Below, piece by piece: positions 36,247-45,089 of a stretch of 64,000 nucleotides of DNA. Numbering within the stretch: position 1 is the first letter of the stretch; each line of letters begins with the position of its first letter. The DNA comes from Desulfuromonadales bacterium (GTDB lineage Bacteria > Desulfobacterota > Desulfuromonadia > Desulfuromonadales > BM103). Below the pieces are notes generated by a model, which saw nothing but the letters and a program-made list of their open reading frames with translations, did not search any database and was not told where the DNA came from. Position numbers and translations under genes: made by a program. The stretch lies in the NCBI GenBank assembly GCA_027065695.1, contig JAMONP010000052.1:228957-292956 (forward strand), read 5' to 3'.

Positions 36247-37023
36247 ATGTCGCAATCGAAACCAGTCAAAACAGAGCTTTCCTGCTCAAGTTGCAGTTCA
36301 ATCTGGCAAAAGCAAGGCACCACCAATTGCTGGGGCGATCCTGGCAGCAAACCCACACAACCAGCCTATTGCCCCTCAGGACCTCACGCAGAAATGATCG
36401 ATACCTCCTTCCAAAAATACCTGGGAGATGATTCGGATGCTCGCCTGGCCCGGGTTGCTGCCAAGGTTGAAGGGCTCTGCTATCAGCCAATACCCGGCTC
36501 TGATGCAGTTAACGCCCGCTGGACCAGGATTGAAGACATGATTGCCCTGGCCCAACTGATGGGATTTAAAAAGATCGGCATAGCAACCTGTATCGGCTTA
36601 CTAGATGAGTGCAATCGCTTGAGTGACATTCTTCGGGCTCAGGGAATGGAGCCTTTTTCAGCCTGCTGTAAGGCTGGCAGCATTGACAAACTTGCACTTA
36701 ACCTGAAAGAGGAAGACAAGGTGCGCCCGGGGACTTTCGAACCAGCTTGCAATCCGATCGCTCAGGCTCGCATTCTCAATGCTGAAGGTATGGAGATGAA
36801 TATCATCATGGGACTGTGTGTCGGCCACGACATGTTGTTCAGCAAATACTCAGAGGCACCGGTTACCACTCTGGTGGTTAAGGACCGCGTCACTGGCCAC
36901 AATCCGGCAGCTGTCCTGTACGGACAGAACTTCTACTATAAGCGCCTACAGAAACTACCGGTCTTGAACGCTGCAGAAGTAGCTAAACATCAAGCCGACA
37001 TTGAAGGGCAAGAAGAGTCTTAA
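36247..37023 (+). CDS. DUF1847 putative metal-binding protein
   Basis: The 258-aa protein has the Cys-rich start of DUF1847 ([26 protein letters not shown]) and further conserved Cys in [23 protein letters not shown] and [14 protein letters not shown]1847 members are presumed metal-binding with unknown role, common in strict anaerobes. ATG 36247 follows CGGAGG by 5 bases; the open frame extends far upstream out of phase with the kinase gene and is not coding there. Four bases separate it from the glucokinase start. Confidence 0.9.
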   Translation: MSQSKPVKTELSCSSCSSIWQKQGTTNCWGDPGSKPTQPAYCPSGPHAEMIDTSFQKYLGDDSDARLARVAAKVEGLCYQPIPGSDAVNARWTRIEDMIALAQLMGFKKIGIATCIGLLDECNRLSDILRAQGMEPFSACCKAGSIDKLALNLKEEDKVRPGTFEPACNPIAQARILNAEGMEMNIIMGLCVGHDMLFSKYSEAPVTTLVVKDRVTGHNPAAVLYGQNFYYKRLQKLPVLNAAEVAKHQADIEGQEES

Positions 37024-37027
37024 GTTT

Positions 37028-37759
37028 GTGAATGTCCTCGGTATAGACATCGGTGGATCAGGCATCAAAGGAGCTCCAGTTGACACTCTGCAAGGGACCC
37101 TCATCAAAGAGCGTCTGCAGATCCCGACACCATCTCCGGCAACCCCGAATGCCGTAGCTGAAACCCTCGCGGAGATTATTCGGCATTTCAACTGGACCGG
37201 GCCGATCGGTTGCGGCCTACCAACGGTGATCCGCAGCGGTATCGCATGCACAGCAGCGAACATTGATCCGAGCTGGATCGGTACTGATGTTGTCAAGCTG
37301 CTGTCCACACACTCCGGGCTTGAGGTCTCTGTTCTGAATGATGCCGATGCTGCTGGTCTGGCAGAAATACATTACGGCGCAGGCAAAAACGCAACGGGAA
37401 CAACTATTGTTATAACTGCCGGCACCGGCCTGGGCACAGCCCTGTTCCGGGAGAGTACCTTGCTACCGAATACGGAACTCGGCCATTTGCATCTGAATGG
37501 TAAAATTGCTGAGCATCTCGCATCTGCAGCCGTACGCACGAAGCTGAAACTTTCATATTATGACTGGGCGAGGCGGTTCGATGATTACCTGCATCGTCTT
37601 GAAGAGCTATTCTGGCCAGACCTGTTTATCATTGGCGGCGCAATCAGCAAAGATCACGCTCAGTTCTTTCCGCACCTGACCATTAAAACCAGGATCCTGC
37701 CAGCAGAGCTACGTAACAACGCCGGAATTATCGGCGCAGCGGCGGCAGTGAGGTTATGA
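37028..37759 (+). CDS. ppgK: Polyphosphate--glucose phosphotransferase (ROK family)
   Basis: This 243-aa enzyme would phosphorylate glucose using polyphosphate. It has the phosphate-binding [14 protein letters not shown], the sugar site [10 protein letters not shown], and [11 protein letters not shown] followed by the PpgK-type NTELGHLHL. The Zn-binding Cys cluster of many ROK kinases is absent, as in other PpgK. GTG 37028 gives the usual family N-terminus; a TTG at 37001 overlapping the previous gene is possible. The MFS gene starts 3 bases after its stop. Confidence 0.88.
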   Translation: MNVLGIDIGGSGIKGAPVDTLQGTLIKERLQIPTPSPATPNAVAETLAEIIRHFNWTGPIGCGLPTVIRSGIACTAANIDPSWIGTDVVKLLSTHSGLEVSVLNDADAAGLAEIHYGAGKNATGTTIVITAGTGLGTALFRESTLLPNTELGHLHLNGKIAEHLASAAVRTKLKLSYYDWARRFDDYLHRLEELFWPDLFIIGGAISKDHAQFFPHLTIKTRILPAELRNNAGIIGAAAAVRL

Positions 37760-37762
37760 CAG

Positions 37763-39010
37763 ATGTCGTTGCGTCCGGCCATGCTGCTGCGGGTTTTTAT
37801 CCCTTTCGCTCTGGGCTTCTTTCTCTCTTATCTGTTTCGCACTGTGAACGCGGTTATCGCTCCGGACCTGGTCCGTGACGTAGGTGTCGATCCGGCCAGC
37901 CTCGGCCTACTGACTTCAGCCTACTTCCTCTCCTTTGCCGCGTTTCAACTCCCTCTGGGAGTCCTGCTTGATCGCTACGGGCCGCGCCGTGTTGAAGCAA
38001 CCTTATTATTGTTTGCTGCCGCAGGTGCCTTTGTTTTCGCGCGGGCCGAAACACTCACCGGGCTGATGATTGGCCGTGCCCTGATCGGACTTGGCGTCTC
38101 CGCCTGTCTGATGGCAGCATTCAAAGCGTTCACACTCTGGTTCCCACCAGAGCGGCTGCCGTTGGCTAACGGCATTCAGATGATCTCTGGCGGTGTTGGT
38201 GCCCTGGCAGCAACCACACCGGTTGAGTTATCCCTGCAGTGGACTGATTGGCGCGGCGTGTTTCTGATCCTTGCCGGATTCACCGTAGCTGCAGCAATCT
38301 GCGTATTTCTGATCGTCCCGGAAAAGCCAGGGACTCATTCAGGAGAGACTCTGCGCGAGCAACTTACCGGTATCAGGCAGGTCTTCACCAGCATGACCTT
38401 CTGGGCTATAGCTCCCTGGGCAGTCGCAGCTCAAGCCGCCTATCTCTCCATTGTCGGGCTCTGGTCTGGACCATGGCTCAGGGATGTAGCAAATTATGAT
38501 CGCATGGCAGTGGCCAATACCTTGATGGGGGTTTCTCTTGCCATGATTGTCGGATATTTTGCTCTTGGTGCGATAACCGAGCGTCTGGCTCGCCGCAACA
38601 TTCAACCAATGACTGTAGCCGCTACAGGCCTGCTGGCTTTTATTTCTGTACAAAGTCTGCTGGTCTTACAGTTAACGGAATTAACTCTGCCTCTCTGGCT
38701 ACTCTTCGGCTTTTGTGGAACATCCTGTATCCTGCCATATGCTGTTCTCTCTCAGAGCTTCCCAAAGCATCTCTCCGGTCGCGCCAATACTGGATTGAAC
38801 CTGCTGGTCTTCATCGCCGCATTTACAGCGCAGTGGGTGATTGGCCTGATCATAAATCTCTGGCCACAGTCTGTTTCAGGAGGATACAATGCATCAGGAT
38901 ACAGTACCGGCTTCGGTTTAATTTTGGCTCTGCAGATAGCTGCTGCTTTCTGGTATTTCCTCTCATCCAAAAGGGTATTGAACGCTCCAAAACAGCTTTT
39001 CTCTGACTAA
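37763..39010 (+). CDS. MFS transporter
   Basis: The 415-aa transporter has twelve predicted membrane segments and the MFS loop 2-3 motif (PLGVLLDRYGPRRVEA). RTVNAVIAPDLVRDVG in the first loop resembles the organic-anion/sugar-acid porter branch. Substrate is unknown. Its coupling to polyphosphate glucokinase suggests a sugar, but that is inference. GAGG precedes the ATG. Confidence 0.9.
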   Translation: MSLRPAMLLRVFIPFALGFFLSYLFRTVNAVIAPDLVRDVGVDPASLGLLTSAYFLSFAAFQLPLGVLLDRYGPRRVEATLLLFAAAGAFVFARAETLTGLMIGRALIGLGVSACLMAAFKAFTLWFPPERLPLANGIQMISGGVGALAATTPVELSLQWTDWRGVFLILAGFTVAAAICVFLIVPEKPGTHSGETLREQLTGIRQVFTSMTFWAIAPWAVAAQAAYLSIVGLWSGPWLRDVANYDRMAVANTLMGVSLAMIVGYFALGAITERLARRNIQPMTVAATGLLAFISVQSLLVLQLTELTLPLWLLFGFCGTSCILPYAVLSQSFPKHLSGRANTGLNLLVFIAAFTAQWVIGLIINLWPQSVSGGYNASGYSTGFGLILALQIAAAFWYFLSSKRVLNAPKQLFSD

Positions 39011-39027
39011 CTGTCATTATCGCTCCC

Positions 39028-39063
39028 AGGAGGCTGTCGGACTATACGGGCAGACAGGCTCCT
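39028..39063. repeat. Short stem-loop related to the MITE ends
   Basis: AGGAGGCTGTC and GACAGGCTCCT pair over 11 bases with one mismatch around GGACTATACGGGCA. It lies 17 bases after the MFS stop and may double as a terminator. The GGCTGTCGGACTAT core equals the inverted right end of the 17611 element. Confidence 0.65.
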
Positions 39064-39163
39064 ACCACTTGTCTTTTCTGACTCAATCCGTTATATCTTG
39101 CGTCTTAAGATCTTTATCTGTCATTTACCCAAGGATCCAGATTCAACTTAAGGAGTTTTTGCT

Positions 39164-40435
39164 ATGCCCATGTCGCAATCTTTTCAGGATCGTCTTTTTC
39201 CGATAGCTGCGGATATCGCCAAACATTACGGCACTCCATTTCATATCTATGATGAAGCCGGCATTCGCGCAACAGGAGAGGAACTGAAAAAAGCTTTTGC
39301 CGACATTGAAGGATTTCGCGAATATTATGCCGTCAAAGCATTGCCGAATCCCCGCATTCTGGAATTAGTAAAGGAATTAGGGTTCGGTTTTGACTGCAGT
39401 TCCATTCCGGAACTAATCATGAGCCGCCAGGTCGGTGGAACCGGCGAAGAGATCATGTTCACCTCCAACAACACAGCCCCGGAAGAATTCCAGGCAGCAG
39501 CCGCTGACGGCGGGTGCATTCTGAATCTGGATGACATTTCCCTGATCGCCAAAGTCCCTGAATTTCCTGAGCTGGTCTGCTTTCGTTACAATCCAGGACC
39601 TCGCCGAACCGGCAACATCATTATCGGTAACCCGGTGGAAGCCAAGTACGGCATCACGCACGAACAGGTTATCTCGGCATACAAAATGGCACAGGAACGT
39701 GGCGCTAAACGCTTTGGCCTGCACACCATGGTGGCTTCTAACGAAAGAGACTACACCTATATTGTCGAAACCGCCCGCATGCTTTTACAGATTGCTGAAC
39801 TGGTTGAAGATGAACTTGGGATTCGTTTTGAATTCCTCAATATTGGCGGAGGTCTGGGTATCCCGTACAAACCTGAGGACCAGGCTCTTGATCTTGACGC
39901 CATGGCTAAAGAGATCACCGAACTCTTTGACAATTTCAAATCAGTACATGGCTATGCCCCGCGCATGTACATGGAGAGCGGTCGCTGGATCACCGGTCCG
40001 CATGGTGCATTGATCACCAGGGCAATCAACCACAAGAGTATCTATCGCCAATACGTTGGTGTTGATAGCTGCATGTCGGCCCTGATGCGACCGGCTCTTT
40101 ATGACGCCTATCATCATGTGGATGTCATCGGCAAAACGGACCAGGAGAATTCTGAAGTTTACGATATTGCCGGTTCACTCTGCGAGAACAACGATAAGTT
40201 TGCCGTACAGCGCAGCCTGCCGCCAATCCATGAGGGCGACCTGCTGGCAATTCACGACACCGGTGCCCACGGTCACGCTATGGGTTTCCAGTACAATGGC
40301 CGTCTGCGGCCCAAAGAACTTTTGCTGCGTACTGACGGCTCGGTCGAACTGATTCGCCGTGCCGAGACCAATGAAGACTACTTCCAGACACTGGATTTCG
40401 AAAACGATACTTTCCCAGCGACACAGGGCTGCTAA
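39164..40435 (+). CDS. lysA: Diaminopimelate decarboxylase
   Basis: LysA decarboxylates meso-diaminopimelate to lysine. The 423-aa PLP enzyme has the cofactor Lys58 in YYAVKALPNP, the glycine loop FLNIGGGLGIPY, ESGRW, the substrate Cys in SLCENND, and the closing AHGHAMGFQYNGRLRPKE. Some spacing differs from E. coli LysA, but the CENND motif and dimer-interface Tyr favour this over ornithine or carboxynorspermidine decarboxylase. AAGGAG precedes ATG 39164 (ATG 39170 also possible). No lysine riboswitch is visible in the 153-base leader. Confidence 0.88.
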   Translation: MPMSQSFQDRLFPIAADIAKHYGTPFHIYDEAGIRATGEELKKAFADIEGFREYYAVKALPNPRILELVKELGFGFDCSSIPELIMSRQVGGTGEEIMFTSNNTAPEEFQAAAADGGCILNLDDISLIAKVPEFPELVCFRYNPGPRRTGNIIIGNPVEAKYGITHEQVISAYKMAQERGAKRFGLHTMVASNERDYTYIVETARMLLQIAELVEDELGIRFEFLNIGGGLGIPYKPEDQALDLDAMAKEITELFDNFKSVHGYAPRMYMESGRWITGPHGALITRAINHKSIYRQYVGVDSCMSALMRPALYDAYHHVDVIGKTDQENSEVYDIAGSLCENNDKFAVQRSLPPIHEGDLLAIHDTGAHGHAMGFQYNGRLRPKELLLRTDGSVELIRRAETNEDYFQTLDFENDTFPATQGC

Positions 40436-40921
40436 TAAGTCCTGGGGCAGCTAGCTGGACTATCTATAAAGGCTTTTTTGCATACCCTACTCGTCTGCAG
40501 CATGCTGATGACAATGCCCTTACCGATTTTGCCGATATCTATAATATCGTGACGCAAAAGGGGAGATCATTGATAATAATTCCCATCATGCAGACCACCC
40601 AGGAGCCCGTTTCTACACCTGGAGACACACCTCCCAGCTATAGCTGGAAACCGCAGTCAGCCGTGCCCTCAAAGCAAACCTGATCCATCCTTTAATCAAT
40701 AAATTAACTAATAATAATTTTAATCTAACGAAAAATACGGATTAAAACCTGCATTTCATACCCATAACCTATTATCGTTATTTGTTTTTTTTAATTTTAA
40801 TCCTCAAATTAAATAAGATTAAATTATATCTTTCTAACTAGACTCACAGCACCAAAACGACGATAATAGTGCATCTCTGAATATACGAAACGTAGTTATC
40901 TACCAAATTCGGGAGAGCAAC
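40436..40921. other. 486-base AT-rich intergenic region, no gene seen
   Basis: The right half (about 40690-40850) is strongly AT-rich with runs such as TTATTTGTTTTTTTTAATTT. A GGCTTTTTT run near 40471 could end lysA transcription. No frame, RNA consensus or repeat shared with the other families was recognised, apart from a weak GCTGGACTATCTATA resembling the short stem-loops. Confidence 0.5.
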
Positions 40922-41398
40922 ATGTTCCAGAAAATCAGAGTCACAGTCGTAAAAAGCACTCGCCCAGTTTACCTTGCCGGCCTCTTCTCTTCGCTCTTCT
41001 TTGCCGTTGGTGTACAGAAAATCGACACCCATGCAGGATTACTAGCCAGGCACGCCATCTATACAGGCGCATTCTTCCTCTGTATGTGGATTGCCTGTCG
41101 CCTGTTTGCATCCAGCCTGAACCGTCGCCTGGAACTTGAGGGCGTCTGCGCAGAGACGGCCAGCGATATGATTTACACCTACGTCATCTATCTGGAGCTT
41201 ATCAAACATGTCGTTGGCGTAAGCTTTACATTAGGCTGGATTGCCGGAACAATGTTCTGCTGGGATTATCTGGGGCACAAGATGTTCTTGATTCCCGCCG
41301 GAGCAAGCCTGTCCATCTCCCTGGTAGCCTTCCTGGTAACTTACGGTATCTCCTCTTTCGTCGACAACCTTCATTGGCCAGGCACAGAGGACGAATAA
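40922..41398 (+). CDS. Small integral membrane protein of unknown function
   Basis: No family recognised. The 158-aa protein has four hydrophobic segments (about residues 16-30, 43-62, 96-118 and 121-143), an amphipathic cytoplasmic stretch between (SSLNRRLELEGVCAETASDM) and an acidic end. GGGAGAG ahead of the ATG and a terminator after the stop support a real, separately expressed gene. Confidence 0.75.
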   Translation: MFQKIRVTVVKSTRPVYLAGLFSSLFFAVGVQKIDTHAGLLARHAIYTGAFFLCMWIACRLFASSLNRRLELEGVCAETASDMIYTYVIYLELIKHVVGVSFTLGWIAGTMFCWDYLGHKMFLIPAGASLSISLVAFLVTYGISSFVDNLHWPGTEDE

Positions 41399-41429
41399 CT
41401 CCATAAATTTAAACAAGAAACCAAACAAG

Positions 41430-41457
41430 GGTCAGCTACTCAGCTGGCCCTTTCTAT
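41430..41457 (+). terminator. Rho-independent terminator
   Basis: GGGTCAGCT and AGCTGGCCC pair over 9 bases (one G-T-type mismatch) around ACTC, followed by TTTCTAT. It lies 31 bases after the small membrane protein. Confidence 0.85.
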
Positions 41458-41567
41458 ATTTCAGCTCCTTTTCTACCAATAGCTATGGCTATTACTCTCA
41501 AACGAGCCGAAATCTGTTCTAAACTTCTGGATTTTCGTTTCGGCCCTTATTGTCAGACAGCCGCTTA
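41453..41567 (-). repeat. MITE-like dispersed repeat, copy 3 (truncated)
   Basis: Same core as the 6772 and 17611 elements: TTTCAGCTCC, ACCAATAGCTATGGCTATTA and CTCTCAAACGAGCC on the plus strand, ending GTCAGACAGCCGCT, a degenerate terminal repeat. The other end is missing; a terminator abuts the truncated side. Confidence 0.8.
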
Positions 41568-41663
41568 GATTTCCAATCATAGTCAAATTATTCTCACACG
41601 CAAGCGTACTTATGTATGGAATGTTTTCAGTCTCATGGATAAAGACTATCAGCAACTAAGTTC

Positions 41664-41692
41664 TTGACAAATACTGTAGACTTTACTAAAAA
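41664..41692 (+). promoter_or_regulatory. Predicted promoter of the Rrf2-cysK operon
   Basis: TTGACA at 41664-41669 and TAAAAA at 41687-41692 are 17 bases apart. The interval ATACTGTAGACTTTACT resembles the AT-rich direct/inverted half-sites of Rrf2-family operators, so autoregulation is plausible. The consensus match is seen; regulation is inference. Confidence 0.6.
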
Positions 41693-41723
41693 TCATACCA
41701 ACAAAGACTTTAGGAGATTACTT

Positions 41724-42191
41724 ATGCGTCTATCGACAAAAAGCCGCTACGGCCTGCGTGCCCTCTTTGATATGGCTTATCATGCCGGTACACTACCCGC
41801 ACAAATAAAAGACATCAGCCGACGTCAAAACATCTCACCACGCTACCTTGAACAGATTTTTCAGGATTTAAAACGCGGTGGCCTGCTCAAAAGCCGCAGG
41901 GGCCCCCAGGGCGGTTATTTTCTTTCCCGCAAACCAGATGAAATTAACGTCCACCAAATCATTACGGCCGCCGAGGGTGAGATGGCCCTGGTTGACTGCA
42001 TCAAATCAGGCAAGGGCTGTAAAAAAGAATGTGATTTTGACAACGAGTGTGTCACTCAGAAAGTCTGGCTGGAAGCAAGCCGCCGCCTGACTGAATACCT
42101 GAACTCCGTAACCTTGAAGGACCTGTGCGAAGACGCCAGAGACATGGGGATGGAAAAGGAACTGGACCACCGTTTCATGTATTTCATTTAG
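41724..42191 (+). CDS. Rrf2/IscR-type transcriptional regulator
   Basis: The 155-aa protein starts with the Rrf2 winged helix (MRLSTKSRYGLRALFDMAYH, SPRYLEQIFQDLKRGGLLKS, RGPQGGYFLS) and has three Cys in CIKSGKGCKKECDFDNEC, the position of the Fe-S ligands of IscR. Unlike CymR, which lacks the Cys set, it could sense Fe-S or cysteine status. TAGGAG precedes ATG 41724. It is directly upstream of cysK (28 bases), which suggests control of cysteine synthesis. Confidence 0.92.
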   Translation: MRLSTKSRYGLRALFDMAYHAGTLPAQIKDISRRQNISPRYLEQIFQDLKRGGLLKSRRGPQGGYFLSRKPDEINVHQIITAAEGEMALVDCIKSGKGCKKECDFDNECVTQKVWLEASRRLTEYLNSVTLKDLCEDARDMGMEKELDHRFMYFI

Positions 42192-42219
42192 ACTAAAATC
42201 TATTAAGGAGTTCTGACTC

Positions 42220-43131
42220 ATGGCAGAGAGATGTTCTTCAATACTTGATCGCATAGGCAACACCCCCCTGGTAAAAATAAGCACCCCCAAAGAATCTGCA
42301 ACATTATGGGGCAAACTGGAGAGTGCCAACCCTGGTGGCAGTGTCAAAGATCGCATTGCCAAGGCCATGATCGAACAGGCAGAAAAGGATGGCCTGCTAA
42401 AGCCTGGTGATGTGATTGTCGAACCGACCAGCGGTAACACCGGCATCGGCATCTCCCTGGTAGGCTCAATCAAAGGCTATCAAGTCGTCCTGACTATGCC
42501 TGACACCATGTCTATGGAGCGTCGTCGCCTGCTCGGTGCTTTTGGTGCCGAGCTCATTCTCACTCCCGGCTCACAAGGGATGCGCGGCGCTATTGCCAAA
42601 GCGGAAGAGATTGCTGCGGAACGCAAGGCATTCATGCCTCAGCAATTCTGCAACCCCGCCAACCCTAGAATTCATCTCGAGACAACCGGGCCTGAGATTC
42701 TGTGCGATCTGGACAATCAGGTCGATGCCCTGGTCGCAGGGATCGGTACTGGCGGCACAATCACCGGTGTCGGCCAGGCGATTAAAGAAAAGAACCCTGA
42801 CGTACTGATCGTCGCAGTGGAACCGAGTGATTCGTCGATTCTCTCGGGAGGCGAACCAGGTCCGCATAAAATTCAAGGCATAGGTGCTGGCTTTGTTCCT
42901 GATGTTCTCGACACTAATATTTTTACAGAAATCATTACCGTCACCAATGAGCAGGCCATGCTGACAGCTCGTGAGCTGGCCCGTGAAGACGGGGTTTTTG
43001 TCGGCATCTCTTCAGGTGCAAATGTCTTTGCCGCCCGGCAGGTTGCCGCAAAAATGAAACCAGGACAAAATGTCGTAACGATTCTCTGCGACACTGGTGA
43101 GCGCTATCTCTCCACTAATATTTTTAATTGA
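42220..43131 (+). CDS. cysK: Cysteine synthase A (O-acetylserine sulfhydrylase)
   Basis: The 303-aa PLP enzyme makes cysteine from O-acetylserine and sulfide. The cofactor Lys43 lies in GGSVKDRIAKAM, the phosphate loop is GTGGTITG, and the substrate loop is PTSGNTGIGIS. Length and motifs are those of CysK rather than the longer CysM/CBS. AAGGAG precedes the ATG. It follows the Rrf2 regulator in what appears to be one operon. Confidence 0.95.
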   Translation: MAERCSSILDRIGNTPLVKISTPKESATLWGKLESANPGGSVKDRIAKAMIEQAEKDGLLKPGDVIVEPTSGNTGIGISLVGSIKGYQVVLTMPDTMSMERRRLLGAFGAELILTPGSQGMRGAIAKAEEIAAERKAFMPQQFCNPANPRIHLETTGPEILCDLDNQVDALVAGIGTGGTITGVGQAIKEKNPDVLIVAVEPSDSSILSGGEPGPHKIQGIGAGFVPDVLDTNIFTEIITVTNEQAMLTARELAREDGVFVGISSGANVFAARQVAAKMKPGQNVVTILCDTGERYLSTNIFN

Positions 43132-43150
43132 GCAATTTATTAAAGACAAT

Positions 43151-43236
43151 AAGCAATGGGACGCTGATCAAATCTGATGAACGCTGATTAAGCTACAGCA
43201 AAACCTTTTATTTAACCGCGATCAGAATCACATTTG
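43151..43236. repeat. Repeat family B, copy 2
   Basis: AAGCAATGGGACGCTGATC then AGCAAAACCTTTTATTTAAC and CGCGATCAGAATC match the left half of the 26559-26698 element. An extra 21-base internal piece repeats ACGCTGATTAA. The right inverted arm is missing, so this is a half element between cysK and larE. Confidence 0.7.
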
Positions 43237-43291
43237 TCTTTATATTTAAGGCCAAAAATGGAATGCCAGGAAATCCGAAGCCTCTTATCTC

Positions 43292-44122
43292 ATGCAACTA
43301 GATAGTAAATTTGAAAAGCTAAAAGATCTTCTCTCAAAACTTGACTCAGTAGTAGTAGCCTTTTCCGGCGGCGTCGACTCAACCTTCTTACTGCAAGTAG
43401 CCCGGGATGTTCTAGGTGCCAAACGTGTCATAGCTCTTACAGCTACCTCACCGACCTATCCGAGCTACGAGTTCAACGAAAGCGTGAGACTGGCAAAAGA
43501 ACTGGGTGTTCAACAGATTGTTGTCGACAGTAACGAGCTGTTGATCCCCGGCTTTGCCGACAACCCACCACTGCGTTGCTACCACTGCAAGAAAGAGCTT
43601 TTCGAAATCTGCATAAACAAAGCAAAAGAGCTCGGCTATGCGGAAGTCCTCGACGGATCGAATCTCGACGACCTCGATGACTATCGACCGGGAAGACAAG
43701 CCGCAACAGAGCTACAGATTCGCTCTCCACTGCTCGAAGCAGGCCTGACTAAGGAAGACATTCGCGCGTTAAGCCGTCGCAGCGGACTCTCAACGGCAGA
43801 AAAACAGCCCTTCGCCTGCCTCGCCTCACGTTTCCCTTATGGCACCCGCATAACAGCCGAGCGTTTACAACAGATAGATCATTGTGAAACTTTCATGCGC
43901 GAAAACGACTTTCACACTTTTCGCGTCCGTTATCACGGTGAAACCGCCAGAATTGAAGTTACCCTTGACGAACTATCGAGAATCATTGATGATAAGGTTC
44001 GCGTACAACTACTGGCCGAGTTCAAAGCCGCTGGGTTTACTTACGTTGCCCTTGACCTTCAAGGGTACCGGACCGGCAGCATGAACGAAGGGGCGGCCTT
44101 GGAGGACAATCAAGAGTTCTAA
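43292..44122 (+). CDS. larE: LarE-type ATP-dependent sacrificial sulfur transferase
   Basis: The 276-aa protein has the PP-loop VAFSGGVDSTFLL, the YPSYE and CYHCKKELFE blocks and DGSNLDDLDDYRPG, which define LarE. LarE donates sulfur to build the nickel-pincer cofactor of lactate racemase family enzymes. The Cys in the LACLASRFPYG block marks the type; whether it uses its own Cys (single-turnover) or a [4Fe-4S] cluster depends on Cys number and cannot be settled here. No larA/B/C in the window. Its place after cysK is suggestive of sulfur metabolism. Confidence 0.9.
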   Translation: MQLDSKFEKLKDLLSKLDSVVVAFSGGVDSTFLLQVARDVLGAKRVIALTATSPTYPSYEFNESVRLAKELGVQQIVVDSNELLIPGFADNPPLRCYHCKKELFEICINKAKELGYAEVLDGSNLDDLDDYRPGRQAATELQIRSPLLEAGLTKEDIRALSRRSGLSTAEKQPFACLASRFPYGTRITAERLQQIDHCETFMRENDFHTFRVRYHGETARIEVTLDELSRIIDDKVRVQLLAEFKAAGFTYVALDLQGYRTGSMNEGAALEDNQEF

Positions 44123-44135
44123 CCCAGGAGACATC

Positions 44136-44561
44136 ATGCCACGAAACAGTACTCTGATGGCTGTCTGTTTCTGTGCCGGAATGCTCGGCGCACTTTGTAG
44201 CAGCCTACTCGCCTGGCAGGTCAGCCAGATGGGGTTCCCTGCGATGGCAAACGTGCAAATGTCGCCTTCACTGACCCCTGACTGGATCTATTCCCGCATG
44301 GTATGGGGCGGTCTCTGGGGACTACTCTATTTCCTCGCCGTCGGCTCACTAAAATCCCGTCGTCACTGGGTCCGCAAAGGGTTGTGGCTCAGCCTGTTAC
44401 CCACCGCCTTTCAACTTCTCGTCGTTTACCCCCAGATGACACATCATGGCTGGCTGGGTTTTGATCTCGGCCAACTTACACCTCTCTTTGTTTTCTTCTA
44501 TAACTTGGCCTGGGGCCTCTGCACAGGAATCTTCTGCCGTCTCTTCTGGGGCCGCAGGTGA
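44136..44561 (+). CDS. Membrane protein of unknown function
   Basis: The 141-aa protein has four hydrophobic segments (about residues 8-28, 54-72, 82-101 and 115-137) and no recognised family. A CAGGAG ribosome site precedes the ATG. Its stop codon overlaps the GTG start of the following nuclease gene (GTGA), so the two are translationally coupled. Confidence 0.72.
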   Translation: MPRNSTLMAVCFCAGMLGALCSSLLAWQVSQMGFPAMANVQMSPSLTPDWIYSRMVWGGLWGLLYFLAVGSLKSRRHWVRKGLWLSLLPTAFQLLVVYPQMTHHGWLGFDLGQLTPLFVFFYNLAWGLCTGIFCRLFWGRR

Positions 44562-45058
44562 TCTCGAGAGCACTCTTCCTGCTTCTCGGCCTTGGCCTTG
44601 TTCTGACCATATCTGCCTGCGCTGAGGAAACAACACCACACCTGCAAGGCACTGTCACCTGGATCTACGATGGCGACACTCTCAAGGTTGATCCCGACGG
44701 CAAAGTCCGCTTGATCGGCATTGATACCCCGGAGAGAGAGAACTCGCAACGCGATAGATATCTTATCAAACAGGGCGTCTCAGCCGCACGTCAGCGTGAG
44801 GTTTACCGGCTCGCCAAAGAGTTCAACATCAGGCAGGTCAAAGGACAAAAGGTCACCCTGTTACTCGATAATACTCCACGTGATCGTCATGGCCGCATGC
44901 TTGCGTATGTACGCCTGCCCAATGGGCGACTACTCAATCGTGTGCTGCTCGAGCAAGGCCTGGCTGTTGTTTACAGAAGATTTTCCTTCCGAATGAAAGA
45001 AGATTTTTTGGCTGCAGAAGCTGAGGCGAAGAAGAACAGACTTGGGCTTTGGGAATAA
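44558..45058 (+). CDS. Thermonuclease (SNase)-family lipoprotein
   Basis: The 166-aa protein has a lipoprotein signal (LGLVLTISAC, Cys21) and a staphylococcal-nuclease domain with the catalytic set: Asp in YDGDTLKVD, Arg and Glu in RLIGIDTPERE, and Arg in DRHGRMLAYVR. It likely degrades DNA or RNA at the cell envelope in a calcium-dependent way. GTG start overlaps the previous stop. Confidence 0.92.
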   Translation: MISRALFLLLGLGLVLTISACAEETTPHLQGTVTWIYDGDTLKVDPDGKVRLIGIDTPERENSQRDRYLIKQGVSAARQREVYRLAKEFNIRQVKGQKVTLLLDNTPRDRHGRMLAYVRLPNGRLLNRVLLEQGLAVVYRRFSFRMKEDFLAAEAEAKKNRLGLWE

Positions 45059-45089
45059 GACAACGGAGGCTGGAGGCCTGGTGACTGTT

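Noticed and set aside
39011..39163. Lysine riboswitch ahead of lysA
   Set aside because: The leader is only 153 bases, part of it is the short stem-loop repeat, and no aptamer consensus is visible.
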